A stretch of DNA of 6,147 nucleotides, from NCBI GenBank assembly GCA_029858245.1, contig JAOUFL010000148.1, positions 1-6,147 of the forward strand, read 5' to 3'. How positions within the stretch are numbered: position 1 is the stretch's first letter; every line of letters starts with the position of its first letter. Source of the stretch: Candidatus Zixiibacteriota bacterium (GTDB lineage: Bacteria; Zixibacteria; MSB-5A5; RBG-16-43-9). The translations under genes and the position numbers were made by a program. Below the pieces are notes generated by a model. The model was not told where the DNA came from. It was given only the letters and a program-made list of their open reading frames with translations, and did no database searches. Of the stretch, positions 5,570 to 6,147 are shown one piece after another.

Positions 5570-6147
5570 ATGGAAATGCCATTACTTACAGATATAGTTA
5601 TCATCCTGGGATTATCTGTGATAGCTGTTTTCTTATTCCAGCGAATTCGCCTCCCTTCAATCTTAGGATTTCTTCTCTCCGGGATAATCGCAGGTCCGCA
5701 GGGGCTGGGATTGATTAAAGCAACTCACGATATTCAATTTTTAGCGGAGCTTGGGGTTATCCTTCTGCTTTTCGCTATTGGAATCGAATTCTCTCTTAAA
5801 AACTTGTTGAGGATCAGAAAATCCGCACTTTTGGGTGGTTCCCTTCAGGTATTGCTAACCATTCTGGTCTCTTCTATCTTAGTCCGACAAACCGGACTGA
5901 GTCTTGAGCAATCGATCTTCACAGGATTTCTTATCTCTTTAAGCAGCACAGCTATCGTGCTCAAGCTCCTTCAGGAAAGAGCTGAAATTGATAGCCCGCA
6001 TGGACGAACCGCTCTTGGTATTTTGATCTTTCAGGATGTGATTATCGTACCGATGATCCTAGTCACCCCCATATTAGCCGGTGCCTCAGGCAGTGTTGAG
6101 CAGTCTTTCCTCTTACTGGGGATCAAGAGCATTCTGATTATCTTCCT
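5570..6147 (+). CDS. Kef-type / CPA2 monovalent cation:proton antiporter, N-terminal part
   Basis: This is an inner-membrane transporter of the CPA2 family, which exchanges K+ or Na+ for H+. The reading frame stays open to the window edge and gives 192 residues, about the first half of the membrane domain. It is strongly hydrophobic, with about six membrane segments visible (near 5-24, 30-48, 57-76, 86-106, 114-134 and 148-170) and a seventh beginning. Family patterns are R-L-P-S-I-L-G-F-L (27-35), G-I-I-A-G-P (38-43), L-G-V-I-L-L-L-F-A-I-G-I-E (61-73), S-S-T-A-I-V (125-130) and G-I-L-I-F-Q-D (150-156). The F-Q-D motif is typical of KefB/KefC-like members, whereas electrogenic antiporters usually have N-D or D-D there. 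ATG at 5570 follows AAAGG (5555-5559) by ten bases; a second ATG at 5576 is possible. Any C-terminal TrkA-N regulatory domain lies outside the window. Confidence 0.87.
   Translation, partial: MEMPLLTDIVIILGLSVIAVFLFQRIRLPSILGFLLSGIIAGPQGLGLIKATHDIQFLAELGVILLLFAIGIEFSLKNLLRIRKSALLGGSLQVLLTILVSSILVRQTGLSLEQSIFTGFLISLSSTAIVLKLLQERAEIDSPHGRTALGILIFQDVIIVPMILVTPILAGASGSVEQSFLLLGIKSILIIF

Overview
The window is a densely packed, moderately AT-rich stretch in which every supported gene lies on the + strand. It holds seven complete protein genes and the 5' part of an eighth. BamA, a Skp/OmpH chaperone and LpxD together show a diderm bacterium with a beta-barrel assembly machine and a lipid A-type outer membrane. 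The taxonomic group cannot be fixed from this sequence. The bamA-skp-lpxD order is widespread in Gram-negatives, but the flanking genes differ from the proteobacterial layout, and an uncultured lineage such as the FCB group is one unproven possibility.

Layout: a sigma70-like promoter (about 42-69) precedes rplU (ribosomal protein L21, 117-458). The rplU stop overlaps the start of bamA (458-2743). skp/ompH (2762-3304) and lpxD (3345-4379) follow at short distances. After a 49-base gap with a strong Shine-Dalgarno sequence comes a thioredoxin gene (4429-4752). One base further on is a 65-residue zinc-ribbon protein of unknown function (4754-4951). A hairpin with a T-rich tail at 4963-4986 probably ends this transcription unit. 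Beyond it are an OsmC-family gene (5043-5477) and the first 192 codons of a CPA2/Kef-type cation:proton antiporter (from 5570), which runs off the window.

How the genes fit together: bamA, skp and lpxD form an outer-membrane biogenesis block, covering beta-barrel insertion, periplasmic chaperoning of unfolded outer membrane proteins, and N-acylation of the lipid A precursor. The second half has a loose thiol-redox and stress theme: thioredoxin, a cysteine-rich small protein, an OsmC-type thiol peroxidase candidate and a Kef-like transporter. That link rests on adjacency and known family roles, not on proof of a shared pathway.

No gap between genes exceeds about 120 bases. I see no RNA genes, mobile elements, CRISPR arrays or pseudogenes. 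I did not find a clearly new biological system. The points most worth a second look are the rplU/bamA overlap with no rpmA, the small zinc-ribbon protein, and an inverted repeat that could mask the ribosome binding site of the Kef-like gene.
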